DNA of 64,000 nt from Planctomycetota bacterium. Its GTDB lineage: Bacteria; Planctomycetota; Phycisphaerae; Sedimentisphaerales; Anaerohalosphaeraceae. The DNA is taken from contig JAKPDO010000003.1 in NCBI GenBank assembly GCA_029552545.1, forward strand, positions 52,812-116,811, written 5' to 3'. Each line of letters starts with the position of its first letter. The first letter of the stretch is position 1. The position numbers and the translations under genes are program-made. The notes under the pieces were generated by a model. That model saw nothing but the letters and a program-made list of their open reading frames with translations. It did no database searches and was not told the origin of the DNA. Of the stretch, positions 26,962 through 36,035 are shown in pieces.

Positions 26962-27643
26962 CCGGAATCATTTTTTGCAGTGTCTCTGCTGTGATGCCGG
27001 TGAAATCTTCGAAAACGGCCTGAGCATCGAAGGCCTCCCGGAGCTCATTCGGATCGCCGCCGGCCGTGATGACAATGTAGGGCATCCCCGCCGCACGGGC
27101 CGCCTTAAAACCCGACGAGGAGTCTTCAAAAAGGATGCACCGCTTCGGCGGCAGGCCCAGTCCCTCGGCGGTCTTATAAAGGATTTCCGGGTCCGGTTTG
27201 CCGTGCTGAACGTGGTCCCGGTAGAAAACGGCCCGGAAAAAGGGTCTGATATTCAGCCCGTCGAGGACAAAATCCACGTTGTCTTTCGGCGAGTTGGAGG
27301 CGGTTCCGCAGGGAATGCCGGCGGACCGAAGCTCTTCCAGCAGTTTCATCAGACCGGCCGTCGGTTTCATCACAGGCTTGTAGATTTGTCGATAAAGAGA
27401 TTCCTTTTCGTGTTCAATCTTTCGGATAAAGGCATCACTGACCTGCGGTCCGAAGAGGTTGGGAACGATTTTATCGTTGCTGCGGGCGTGGACTTTCTGG
27501 TGATACAGCTCCATATCCATCGGGATGTTGTACCGTTTGCACAGTTCGAACCACGCCTGCCGATGATAGGCGGTGTTCGGCGTGATAGTCCCGTCTAAAT
27601 CAAAAATAACGCCCCACTCCGGGGCGGATTGCCGATTCTGCAT
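26933..27643 (-). CDS. HAD-superfamily phosphatase / beta-phosphoglucomutase-like
   Basis: The 236-aa protein is a subfamily IA HAD hydrolase. Motif I is DLDGTI at residues 15-20 with nucleophile D15 and acid/base D17. Motif II is the TASNS region, motif III the lysine in HGKPDPEI, and motif IV EDSSSGFKAARAAG. The cap domain after motif I (YHRQAWFELCKRY) resembles beta-phosphoglucomutase and sugar-phosphatase members. The exact substrate is unknown. It lies 77 nt downstream of a DUF503 gene on the same strand. Confidence 0.87.
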   Translation of the reverse strand: MQNRQSAPEWGVIFDLDGTITPNTAYHRQAWFELCKRYNIPMDMELYHQKVHARSNDKIVPNLFGPQVSDAFIRKIEHEKESLYRQIYKPVMKPTAGLMKLLEELRSAGIPCGTASNSPKDNVDFVLDGLNIRPFFRAVFYRDHVQHGKPDPEILYKTAEGLGLPPKRCILFEDSSSGFKAARAAGMPYIVITAGGDPNELREAFDAQAVFEDFTGITAETLQKMIPGTSAEARSA

Positions 27644-27720
27644 ATTCTATCTCCGGTATTGCTGAACGAAAGCCCAGAGCGTATCGTCCTTCGGACGAAA
27701 ATGCAAGGGTTGAATTGCTT

Positions 27721-28029
27721 TTATACAAGGGGGATGTCGTAATGAGAGGAAAAGATTTCCCGCTGAATGGGGCCGTGAAAAAAGCGGCCGTCTTCCCGGA
27801 TAAAAGCGGCGATTTGGTCGATTTGCTCCTCGACAAAGCGGCTCTCGTTGGATACGACGGCAATCCCAATCAGAGCGATTCGTTTGCTGTCTTGTGCAGC
27901 CACTTCCGAAACGGAGGCATTGAATCGACTGCGCAGCCGCTCAATAATGCTTTTGACAATCCGGCGTTTGTCCTTCAGGGAGCCCAGCCCGTGCAGATGA
28001 ATGGGAATGGTCATTGTGCCGACAATCAC
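27721..28029 (-). CDS. DUF503 (YlxP-like) protein
   Basis: This 102-aa protein matches the small DUF503/YlxP family: MIVGTMTIPIHLHG at the start, the SLKDKRRIVKSIIERLRSRFN core and VSEVAAQDSKRIALIGIAVVSN. YlxP is often found in the nusA-infB-rbfA region and may relate to ribosome assembly, but here it sits alone upstream of a HAD gene. Length is normal for the family. Confidence 0.87.
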   Translation of the reverse strand: MIVGTMTIPIHLHGLGSLKDKRRIVKSIIERLRSRFNASVSEVAAQDSKRIALIGIAVVSNESRFVEEQIDQIAAFIREDGRFFHGPIQREIFSSHYDIPLV

Positions 28030-28143
28030 TTTTCACCTCGGTTCTATGGTTTTTTGGTTGCAAACAAGTATTGAGAAACACTATCTTGACAAGCTGATTA
28101 TATGGTTTTTTGAAGGACCGGCTACTTTTTAAGGGCTGTTTTT

Positions 28144-28824
28144 GTGAATCACAACGGGAAAATATGGGTCAGCACAGTTTTTGCCTGTTTGCTTCTGGCG
28201 GCTTCGGGGTTTGTTTACCGCTATGCTGCTGTGCGTTTAGATGCCTTGGCAAGAAGTCCGCTGCTTCCCGCAACACCCCTTTCATCTTTTCCTGTTCGGA
28301 TTGGACCTTGGGAGGGGGAGGATCAGCCGCTTAGCGAAACGACGCTGCAGATAGCCGGCAATGATGACTATGTGAATCGAGTATATCGAATACCAGGCAC
28401 GGAGGAGTATATTGCTTTCTATATATCATATACCAGCCAGCCCCGGACGATGCTCGGGCACAGACCGGATCTTTGCTATGTGGGGGCCGGATGGAACCTT
28501 GAGCAGACAGAAACTCGTCAAATTCAGACATCGGATGGACAGGTTATCCCTGTTCTTCTTCATACTTTTCGAAAACCGCCGCCGGATTTGACGCGTTTAA
28601 TTGTCCTAAATTATTATTTAATTAATGGTCAGGCGACAAATGACCATCGTATTTTTTCCGGGCTTCGCTGGCGTCTTCCTTCTTTTTCCCGCGAGCAGGT
28701 TCGTTATGTGGCTCAAATTCAAGTTGCCTCCACTTCTCTAACGTCGGCCCTTTCTTTTACGACTCTGGCGGCACCCCTCATTGCGTCGTATATGCCGACA
28801 GCCCAGGAGGCATTAAAGAATTAA
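28144..28824 (+). CDS. epsI: Exosortase-associated EpsI-type protein
   Basis: The 226-aa protein has an N-terminal membrane anchor (about residues 8-28) and an extracytoplasmic EpsI domain. The family signature is GHRPDLCYVGAGW, and the sequence also has PVRIGPWEGED and VLNYYLINGQ. EpsI is often fused to the C-terminus of exosortases in exopolysaccharide systems; here it is a separate gene, about 31 kb from the exosortase at 59962. The start is a GTG with AAGGG about 9 nt upstream. A TTGACA at 28086 lies upstream but its -10 partner is weak. The 3' end overlaps the convergent LamG gene by 12 nt. Confidence 0.88.
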   Translation: MNHNGKIWVSTVFACLLLAASGFVYRYAAVRLDALARSPLLPATPLSSFPVRIGPWEGEDQPLSETTLQIAGNDDYVNRVYRIPGTEEYIAFYISYTSQPRTMLGHRPDLCYVGAGWNLEQTETRQIQTSDGQVIPVLLHTFRKPPPDLTRLIVLNYYLINGQATNDHRIFSGLRWRLPSFSREQVRYVAQIQVASTSLTSALSFTTLAAPLIASYMPTAQEALKN

Positions 28825-30624
28825 AATGGTTTTGTTTTTCGCCGGGGGTTTGTACGGCAGGACGGTGATCGTTACAGATACGGTTTCCTGTCTGATTTCA
28901 TTGGCGGCAGAGAAGGATATTGTATATGTGCCTGCCTGTCCATAGGAAGGTTTCCACTCGAGGGTGTTCCCGTTAAAGACGGCACCGGAGGGCAAAGATG
29001 ACACAGTGATTGGGACCGGCTGACCGGCCAGGTTGACCGCCTGAACGGGAAGCGTGAGGGTCTGGAGTTCATAAACGGTCTGGTCTGCAAGCGGGGTGAA
29101 AATCGGGGTTGGTTCCTTCACGGTAATAGATACCGTTCTTTGAGAACTCATCACTCCGTCGTTTGCCGTGAAGGCAACAGCCCATTCACCGATCTGTTCC
29201 TTTGTGGGAGTCCAGCGGAAGGTGTTTCCTTCAAAGGAAGCCCCGGAGGGCAGATTGGAGGACGAGACCGTATAAGGGTTTCCGTCCAGTTCAAGAACGG
29301 TCAAGGTGAAGGCAATAGTTTGTTGCGGCTCGGCTGTAATGGGGTTTCGCGGGAGAATGATCGGGGCTCGCGTATTTCGATAAGAAAACGTCTGATAGGT
29401 CGGCGGCAGGGAGCCGTCCAGCGGTTCGATTGTCAAAGAGAGAGAAAGAGTATCAAAGTAAAAACCGTCCGTATCGATTCCAATGCCCCAATTCCCGCCT
29501 CTGCCAAGCAAATCAAGCAGTTCGAGCATGGCGGAGGAGAAAGACAGAGAAGTTTGCCGCGGAGGAACAGCCAGGGTAAACGGCCTTGGATAAACGCTGT
29601 AAACCCACGAATCCGGGAAATCAATCTGTTGAAGAGAAAGGGTTAGAGTCTTTTTGCTTGTTTGGATGTCTCGGACATCAAAAGACTTAAGAAGAGTTCC
29701 ATGGGGTGCAAAGGGATCGGAAGGCCGGAGCCATTGCAGGGGTTTTCCGGCGAGCGGACCGCTGTAAATCCTTACATCTCGAATCAGACCGTCCATTGTG
29801 TCTGTTCCCAAACGTCCGCCGATACAGATAGGCATTGGATTGGTTCCGACGGTCAAGTTTGCCTGTCGTTGAGCGATTGGTTCCCCGTTGAGCCATAAGG
29901 CCATTTGAGAGCCGTCGAACGTGCCCAGCAGATGATACCACTGATTGAGAGAAATCTTCCGAGTGCTGTCGAAGACAGCCGCATATTGGCCGCCGGGTGT
30001 ACCGTCTGAGAGAACAAAACGAGGTGTCAGACCATCCGGTCCCAAATCCAGAGCCGCCAGTTCCCAGGGGGCCGATCGGGTTTCAAAGGGTTTGATAAAC
30101 AGTTTGGCGTATCGGCGGGGCGAACGGATTTTGAACCAGAGCGAAACGGCCAAAGGAGAACGGCTGCACAGATTGACGGAATCTTCGATTTGAAGGTATT
30201 GATTGTCTGAAAAAGAAATGCCTTCGTTCTCTGTCCATACGGGATTGTTGATGAAAATCGCCGGGCTCCCGCCTCCAACGGAGTTATTCGCCTGTGTGCC
30301 GGCGTATTCATTCATTCGCCAGGCGGCGGAGAGGGCGGGAGCATTTTGAAAACAGTCAATGGTTGTTTGAAGGCTATCGGTCAGGAGGGAAAATCCGGAG
30401 GAAGGATTGTCCAGCAGTCGGATCGACAGAACGGGATTCAGACAATTGTCGGCAGGGCGAACATTCGTCAGGGTCAGTACGGCGTTTGTAACGGCAAAGC
30501 CGGGTTTGATTGTGAAATTGTTTGAAGAAAAGCCCCAAATACAGCCCTCGTAAGGCGGGCAGACGTAGGCCGCCGCCAGTCCGATAAGATTCAGACTGAG
30601 CAACAGAGAACTCATCACTCTCAT
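28813..30624 (-). CDS. Secreted LamG and Ig-like (He_PIG) domain protein
   Basis: This 603-aa protein begins with a signal peptide (MRVMSSLLLSLNLIGLAAAY). A concanavalin-like LamG domain spans about residues 95-280, including LAVSLWFKIRSP, NQWYHLLGTFDGSQMALWLNG and GLIRDVRIYSG. After a beta-rich linker come two cadherin-like/putative Ig modules, about 430-505 and 510-590, with the repeated wording SNLPSGASFEGNTFRWTP and SSLPSGAVFNGNTLEWKP. No sorting signal is visible at the C-terminus. The ligand is unknown. It lies 47 nt downstream of the 1375-aa protein gene, shares its C-terminal module type and is probably co-transcribed. Confidence 0.85.
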   Translation of the reverse strand: MRVMSSLLLSLNLIGLAAAYVCPPYEGCIWGFSSNNFTIKPGFAVTNAVLTLTNVRPADNCLNPVLSIRLLDNPSSGFSLLTDSLQTTIDCFQNAPALSAAWRMNEYAGTQANNSVGGGSPAIFINNPVWTENEGISFSDNQYLQIEDSVNLCSRSPLAVSLWFKIRSPRRYAKLFIKPFETRSAPWELAALDLGPDGLTPRFVLSDGTPGGQYAAVFDSTRKISLNQWYHLLGTFDGSQMALWLNGEPIAQRQANLTVGTNPMPICIGGRLGTDTMDGLIRDVRIYSGPLAGKPLQWLRPSDPFAPHGTLLKSFDVRDIQTSKKTLTLSLQQIDFPDSWVYSVYPRPFTLAVPPRQTSLSFSSAMLELLDLLGRGGNWGIGIDTDGFYFDTLSLSLTIEPLDGSLPPTYQTFSYRNTRAPIILPRNPITAEPQQTIAFTLTVLELDGNPYTVSSSNLPSGASFEGNTFRWTPTKEQIGEWAVAFTANDGVMSSQRTVSITVKEPTPIFTPLADQTVYELQTLTLPVQAVNLAGQPVPITVSSLPSGAVFNGNTLEWKPSYGQAGTYTISFSAANEIRQETVSVTITVLPYKPPAKNKTILIL

Positions 30625-30671
30625 TCACTCAACTCCAGATACGGCATTTTGGCGGTTTAATGATTTTTCTT

Positions 30672-33600
30672 TTATAACAATCCGGCTGTACTCAGCAGGG
30701 CCTGATACCAGTCCTGCAGTTCGACTTCCTGTACGGTTATGGTTACGGTTTGGGAAGGCAAACCGTCGGCATCAAAGAGGATGTTGTATTCTCCGGCCTG
30801 CTTGTACCAGGGCCTCCACATAAAGGTTTGGGTTTTTTGATCAAAAGAGGCACCTTCAGGGAGGTTGGAGGCCCGATAGGGAATCGGCTTTCCGGTTTGG
30901 TCAGCGGCCTGGACCTGAAAGGCAAGCCGACGGTTTTCTTTTACGTGATAGGTTTGGTAGAGGTTGCGAATCTCATCGGCTGCGAGGGCGCGGTTGTAGG
31001 TGCGGACCTCGTCGATCAGTCCGAGGAAGCCGACAATCCGTAAGGACGGGTCGCCGTAGTTGCCGATATCGAAGGTGGAGCGGAGCTGGCTCAGTCCGGA
31101 ATAGGTGCCGGCAGCTTTCTGTTCGCCGTCGATGTAGATGGTGTATTGTCCGTTATTCCACGCCAGGGCCAGGTGGACCATCTGACCGTAGGGTAGGGCG
31201 GCGATATTCTGCTGAAGGAGACTGGTATTTCCCATGCTGACGGCCAGTTTCCCGTTGACGGTCAGAAGGGCGATGCGGTTGGAGCCGTTGTACGTATGGC
31301 CGAGCAGATAGCGAGCACCGGTTTCGGACGAAGGAGCAACCCAAAGGGCAATGGTGCCGGCCTGAGGAGAAATGGTGTTCGAAGGAATCTGCAGGGCCTG
31401 ATTGCGACTGGTAAAGAGCAGATAATCCTCATCGGCCCAGGAGCGGCCCCATTGAGGATTCTGGATGAGAACAGCATCATAGCCGTTGCCTGCAGCGTCG
31501 GCGGTTGCGGTGCGGCCGTAGTCATCCAGCCGCCAGAGGCCCGTGAGTCCGGCATTGCGCTGGGCGCCGTAGATTAAGCCGAGATGGCTGTCGGGTAAGA
31601 CTTCTGTATAGATTCGGACATCGTCGATTGTGCCGGAGAAGGCCTGATCGGTCCGCTCATCCGGATTTCCGGTGTTCCCGATATCGGCAAATGTATTAAA
31701 ACCAGTCAGTCCGGTAAATGTGCCCGAAGCAGCCAATGCGTTGTTGATGAAGACAGAATATCTGGAACCGTCGAGAACCAGAGCCACACAGTACCAAACC
31801 CCAGTCTGCACAGACTGAATGTTGGTCCGTAAACTGCTGTTGTCTCCCAAACCAAGGCACAATTGACCATTTTGGATATACAGCTGTATCCGGCTGCTTC
31901 CCCCATCCATTGTATGTCCGAGCAGATAGCGAGTTCCGCTGACGGTGTCGGCCTTGAACCACATCAGAAACGTCATAGCGGACAGGTTCCATCTGGAAGT
32001 CGATACGGCGGTGTAATCATCCTGGCCGTCGAAGAGCTGGGGGTCCAATTTAGTCAAGACCGCCTTTTTGGACAATTCCGTCAGCGATATCTGCTCCTCC
32101 TGTCGGATGAAATTGGCATAGATGGTTTTATTGCTGTTCATTTGAACAGTGAGAGGGTTGGCGGAGCCGGAAGCGTCTCCATACCAGTTCGCGAACACGT
32201 ATCCTGAATCAGGTACAGCTGTCAGAATGACTGTTTCTCCGACAGAGTAGGATGTTTTGTTCGGGGATTTGGTGACGCTTCCGTTTACGGCGGAAACGGT
32301 CAAGGTATAGGTTGCTGCGGGAATCTGTGTGAAGTTTGCGGTAATGCTTTTGCTGCTGTTCATGGTGATTGTCACGGGGTTGGCGGTTCCGGAAATGCTG
32401 CCGGACCATCCTGTAAAACTATAGCCGGAAGCAGGAGTTGCCGTCAAGGTAACCGTTTCACCGGCAATATAGGATGTTTTATTCGGAGATTTTGAGACGG
32501 TGCCGTTTGTGCTGGTGATCGTCAGGGTATAGGTTTGAGGATTTGCAGGGGCAGCGGAGACATACTCATACGCCCCCATTGAAGGTGTTGCCGCCCAGGG
32601 GTTGCCGGCCAAATCCCGGCTGAAATCAAAATCGGGGAAATCCTGACGAATGCTGGTTCCCGTAACTGTGATTGTGGGGTCATCGAGGATGCTGTCGAGA
32701 TTGCGTCCTGCGCCGATAGCAGGGCTGTTGTCTGCCAAGGAGTAGTCTCCGGCATCGATATCTTTGAAAATGCGTGAGTACTGGGTTTTAATATCGGGGT
32801 TGGTACGAGGCAGATACCATTCGCCTTCTAAGCCGGGGTTAGGAATGGTATGCATGTTGCTGATAGGGATCCATCCGTTGTGAGAACGGCCCAGTACGTT
32901 GAAATCCCATTCGTAGGAGCCGCCGATGAGGTTATTGTACAGATAGTTATTGGTATGACCGCCGGCCTGTCCGCTGACGGTGGGGATACTATTGATGTAA
33001 TCGAGGTCGATCGTGACAGTATCCGTTGTTTTTCTCAGGACTCGATACCATCCGTTCGGATAGACCGGTGCCGAGAAATTGCAAAGGATTTGCGTTCCTT
33101 CGCCGGTGGTTTTGATTGAGGAACTGGAGAATTTACCGGCCTGACGGATGCAGACTTTGCCGCCGTCATTTTCGACCGTTGCATCGGTGAATTTGCAGAT
33201 AGCCCCGAGAAAGTCCAGGACCGTGTGCCGGGGTTCATCGCCTCGAATAATTGTATTGTGCAGAAATGTTAAGTGCCCGCGCGTGGCATAGGAGGAGTTG
33301 GTGCTGTCAGGCCAGGTGGAGATAAAGTTGCGGCTGAGGTGCTTGGCATCGAAGACGTTGGCGAAGCAGGTTACGTCAGAGATGTTCTGAAGCGCCAGGT
33401 TGGCGGCATTGTAGAAGATGTTGCGGGCGATGAGCACCTTTTTGCAGGCCAAATAACAGGACACACCGTTGGCGTGAACGCCGGCGACTCCGTAAATCCG
33501 GTTGTCGAGGATTTGTCCGTATTCGACGGTGTAAAAAGAAATGCAGGTTCCGGCGCTGTCGGAAACCGTGCAGCCCTTTACAATGCCTCGAAGTCCGTCA

Positions 33601-34799
33601 TTGAGAAAGACGCCGCGGTCTCCGGCCCGATTGACGATGCAGTTTTCAACGAGACCGTCGACGGTTTTCTGCAGGTAGATGCCGGTTCCGCCGCAGTCCT
33701 CCACCGTGCAGTTGCGCACGATAGGTGCTGTGTTTGTCCCGCCCGGATAAAAATGAATGCCTTCTCCGGCGTATCGGAGAATCGTAAAACCGTCGATGGT
33801 AATGTAGTCCTTGTTGGAAGCGTAAAACCCTTTGGTTTTTGCAGGGATGGAAATCTTGTCAGCCAAATTGGCAACGTTCAAGGGCCAGTAATAAAAAGTA
33901 TGGTATCCTTCGGCATCCGGCTCAGGGGTGAAATAGAACTCGCCGGGTTCGTTGAGGAGATGAGGATGTCGATTGATGTTATAGGCATCGGTGTTCCGAA
34001 GGGCCCGGGAAAATTCGCCGTCGATGGTAATTGCATTTTCACCGCCGCCGGTTATCAGGTAGCTGGAGGTGAAATTCCCGTCCGTTCGAAACCAAATCTG
34101 CAGATAAGCCCCGTTCCAATAGTTGGCCAAATCTGAAGCGGACAGATTGGATATATAATCGTACCAAACGGAAGCGGGATTGAGCTTCGAGAGGACCGTA
34201 TCGTCTCGGAGCTGAGTGGTCAACCCGACGGATTCACTGGGAACGAGTTGAAAGAGGGATGTGTCCAGCCCGTATCCGACATTCTGATCGGGCCAGCGTG
34301 CCAGCCGAGCATGGGTTCCGTCTTCAAAGAGGACCCATTTGGTTTTGGAACTGGGCATTTTGGCGGCCGGGATTCTGGCCTTGTAGATTTTGTCTGCAAA
34401 TTTATTGGGAATGCCGGCAACCATCAGTCCGGGCTCATCCGCGGAACATTGCGTCCATCCGGTCACAGGTTCTGCCCCGTCGAGAATAGGGGTTTCTCCC
34501 GGGTAAGCAGCAATCGTGATACGGGCGTTCTCGGTTCCTTGAACAGTAATGGTCACACTTTCACTATACACTCCGCCGCGAACGTAAAGAGTATCCCCTG
34601 GGGTCAGCATGGACTGACCCTTGGAGATGGTTCGCCAGGGGTTTGCCAGGGAGCCGTTGCCGGTCGTATCACTGCCGGTCGGGGAAACGTAGTAGGTTGC
34701 GGCATATGCCGCCGTGAGCGGAAGCAGCAGAAATGCCGACACCCAAAGGAAATTTCGATTCAGGAAACGTGAATTTTTTTTATGACGAATTGTTGTCAT
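30672..34799 (-). CDS. Giant secreted protein: parallel beta-helix, InlB-B-like repeats, two LamG, Ig-like
   Basis: The 1375-aa protein has a signal peptide (hydrophobic core about residues 18-33, ending AAYAA) and then the DUF1565-like start YYVSPTGSDTTGNGS typical of pectate-lyase-like beta-helix proteins. The right-handed beta-helix continues to about residue 560, with coils such as GIHFYPGG and GIYLQKTVDGLVENC. Two InlB B-repeat-like modules (about 755-900) repeat SPNKTSY...GETV and NP(V/L)T(I/V)xMNS. Two LamG domains (about 930-1077 and 1120-1278) share RYLLGHT and a final He_PIG module resembles those of the neighbouring protein. It may bind or cleave polysaccharide outside the cell; catalytic residues could not be assigned. 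Confidence 0.87.
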   Translation of the reverse strand: MTTIRHKKNSRFLNRNFLWVSAFLLLPLTAAYAATYYVSPTGSDTTGNGSLANPWRTISKGQSMLTPGDTLYVRGGVYSESVTITVQGTENARITIAAYPGETPILDGAEPVTGWTQCSADEPGLMVAGIPNKFADKIYKARIPAAKMPSSKTKWVLFEDGTHARLARWPDQNVGYGLDTSLFQLVPSESVGLTTQLRDDTVLSKLNPASVWYDYISNLSASDLANYWNGAYLQIWFRTDGNFTSSYLITGGGENAITIDGEFSRALRNTDAYNINRHPHLLNEPGEFYFTPEPDAEGYHTFYYWPLNVANLADKISIPAKTKGFYASNKDYITIDGFTILRYAGEGIHFYPGGTNTAPIVRNCTVEDCGGTGIYLQKTVDGLVENCIVNRAGDRGVFLNDGLRGIVKGCTVSDSAGTCISFYTVEYGQILDNRIYGVAGVHANGVSCYLACKKVLIARNIFYNAANLALQNISDVTCFANVFDAKHLSRNFISTWPDSTNSSYATRGHLTFLHNTIIRGDEPRHTVLDFLGAICKFTDATVENDGGKVCIRQAGKFSSSSIKTTGEGTQILCNFSAPVYPNGWYRVLRKTTDTVTIDLDYINSIPTVSGQAGGHTNNYLYNNLIGGSYEWDFNVLGRSHNGWIPISNMHTIPNPGLEGEWYLPRTNPDIKTQYSRIFKDIDAGDYSLADNSPAIGAGRNLDSILDDPTITVTGTSIRQDFPDFDFSRDLAGNPWAATPSMGAYEYVSAAPANPQTYTLTITSTNGTVSKSPNKTSYIAGETVTLTATPASGYSFTGWSGSISGTANPVTITMNSSKSITANFTQIPAATYTLTVSAVNGSVTKSPNKTSYSVGETVILTAVPDSGYVFANWYGDASGSANPLTVQMNSNKTIYANFIRQEEQISLTELSKKAVLTKLDPQLFDGQDDYTAVSTSRWNLSAMTFLMWFKADTVSGTRYLLGHTMDGGSSRIQLYIQNGQLCLGLGDNSSLRTNIQSVQTGVWYCVALVLDGSRYSVFINNALAASGTFTGLTGFNTFADIGNTGNPDERTDQAFSGTIDDVRIYTEVLPDSHLGLIYGAQRNAGLTGLWRLDDYGRTATADAAGNGYDAVLIQNPQWGRSWADEDYLLFTSRNQALQIPSNTISPQAGTIALWVAPSSETGARYLLGHTYNGSNRIALLTVNGKLAVSMGNTSLLQQNIAALPYGQMVHLALAWNNGQYTIYIDGEQKAAGTYSGLSQLRSTFDIGNYGDPSLRIVGFLGLIDEVRTYNRALAADEIRNLYQTYHVKENRRLAFQVQAADQTGKPIPYRASNLPEGASFDQKTQTFMWRPWYKQAGEYNILFDADGLPSQTVTITVQEVELQDWYQALLSTAGLL
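32120..32530 (-). repeat. Tandem InlB-B-like modules within the 1375-aa protein
   Basis: Two consecutive modules of about 70 codons repeat the same wording at protein level: SPNKTSYIAGETVTLTATP versus SPNKTSYSVGETVILTAVP, and ITMNSSKSITANF versus VQMNSNKTIYANF. The repeats are diverged in DNA, so they are old duplications. Confidence 0.75.
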
Positions 34800-35390
34800 T
34801 GGTTATCCCCTGATTCTGGAACTGTCATCAGCCATTCGGCTTTCTTCTCTTCACTTAAAGTTTAGAAAATCTTTTGCCGTTTGGTTAGACCAGGCCCAAA
34901 TCTGTTTGCATCCGATAAAAACAGACAGATAGTGTGTTTTGTATGAAATGTTTGATGTCAGAAGAAAATGACAGCCGCTTTTCTGTGAAGCAAACTCGCA
35001 GTTGCCGATAATAATTTCAGAAAAGGATAAAAAAGCTATACGAATTTATGATAAAAACATTTTTATTATAACTAACAAAAGGATAAACATTTTATCGGGC
35101 TTATTTTAATTTTCAATGAATATTTTGAAAGGGTGTGAATTTTTAATTGAACGGGCAAAAATTGCGGAGAAAGTCTCTCTAAAGAATCGCTTTGTCTTCT
35201 TTTGTGCTTTCGGGAGAGTTTTTGATTCTCCATTCATCCTTCCGTCGTCTTTTTGCCGATAAAATAAGTATTGAAATTGTTACGTCCGATTTCCCACGAG
35301 TTTATAGAGAAAACCATTAGGAGGTCGGTTTTTTTATGTTCACCGACGGAGACGGAGTCTGGAAATTCTTTGCAGTGTGAAGTTTGGACA
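34800..35390. other. AT-rich non-coding region between the surface-protein genes and the polysaccharide cluster
   Basis: About 590 nt separate the leftward beta-helix gene from the rightward acetyltransferase gene. The DNA is clearly richer in A and T than its surroundings and no credible frame covers it. It must contain two divergent promoters, but I found no -35/-10 pair I would defend. A TTG at 35271 opens the acetyltransferase frame, but residues encoded before 35391 do not match that family. Confidence 0.6.
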
Positions 35391-36026
35391 ATGAAACAAG
35401 ATTTTTTAATTCGACTTTATCAATATCAGCGTTTTCGCCCTTTTATACGCTGGTATGTAAAAAAAACGGAGGGCGGGGAAATGTACTCTGTAACCCTTCG
35501 TGAACTCTTTAATCGTTATCACCAAATTGAAGTTGGGCTCTATAGTTATGGGTGTTTCTCTCCCGGTCGAATTGCTCCGATGACTCGAATCGGAAGGTAC
35601 TGTTCTTTTGCGGCGGGGGTTTGCATTTTCAACGGAAATCACCCTCTTGAGCATCTGTCGCTTCATCCTTTCTTCTATAACCCGGCATTTGGATATGTTT
35701 CAGAGGAGAAGATTACACGGGGCTCTTTGGAAATCGGCAGTGATGTTTGGATTGGGCGAAATGCCATTATTACCCCCTCCGTACGACGAATAGGAAATGG
35801 GGCTGTGATAGGGGCCGGGGCGGTTGTTACTCATGATATTCCCGATTTTGCCGTAGCAGCAGGAAATCCTGCTCGTGTGATTAAATATCGGTTTTCTCCA
35901 TCTGTTATAGAGGGAATTCTCCGAGAGCCTTGGTGGCAGAAAGACATCGATGAGTTAAAAGGGAATCTGGACCAGTTTACTCGTCCTTATGTGGATGTTA
36001 TAGGCCTTTCAGAGGGGAAGGTCTAA
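35391..36026 (+). CDS. Hexapeptide-repeat acetyltransferase (CatB/WcaF-like)
   Basis: From the ATG at 35391 the product is 211 aa. It is a left-handed beta-helix acyltransferase: [21 protein letters not shown], then the [18 protein letters not shown] loop with the catalytic histidine region, then [17 protein letters not shown] and [32 protein letters not shown], the last being the standard xenobiotic/sugar acetyltransferase ending. It would O- or N-acetylate a sugar using acetyl-CoA. It is the first gene of the polysaccharide cluster, 9 nt before the polymerase-like gene, and has noticeably AT-rich codons. Confidence 0.87.
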   Translation: MKQDFLIRLYQYQRFRPFIRWYVKKTEGGEMYSVTLRELFNRYHQIEVGLYSYGCFSPGRIAPMTRIGRYCSFAAGVCIFNGNHPLEHLSLHPFFYNPAFGYVSEEKITRGSLEIGSDVWIGRNAIITPSVRRIGNGAVIGAGAVVTHDIPDFAVAAGNPARVIKYRFSPSVIEGILREPWWQKDIDELKGNLDQFTRPYVDVIGLSEGKV

Positions 36027-36035
36027 TTCAATTTT

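Noticed and set aside
28086..28114. Promoter for epsI starting from TTGACA at 28086
   Set aside because: The -35 box is perfect, but the hexamer at correct spacing (TTTGAA) matches the -10 consensus poorly, so it is mentioned but not annotated.
32120..32530. Repeats in the beta-helix protein gene as a CRISPR array
   Set aside because: The repetition is at protein level within a continuous reading frame, with no short identical DNA repeats and spacers.
28813..34799. C-termini of the two leftward secreted proteins as PEP-CTERM sorting signals
   Set aside because: The ends (PPAKNKTILIL and WYQALLSTAGLL) lack a PEP motif, a full transmembrane helix and a basic tail.
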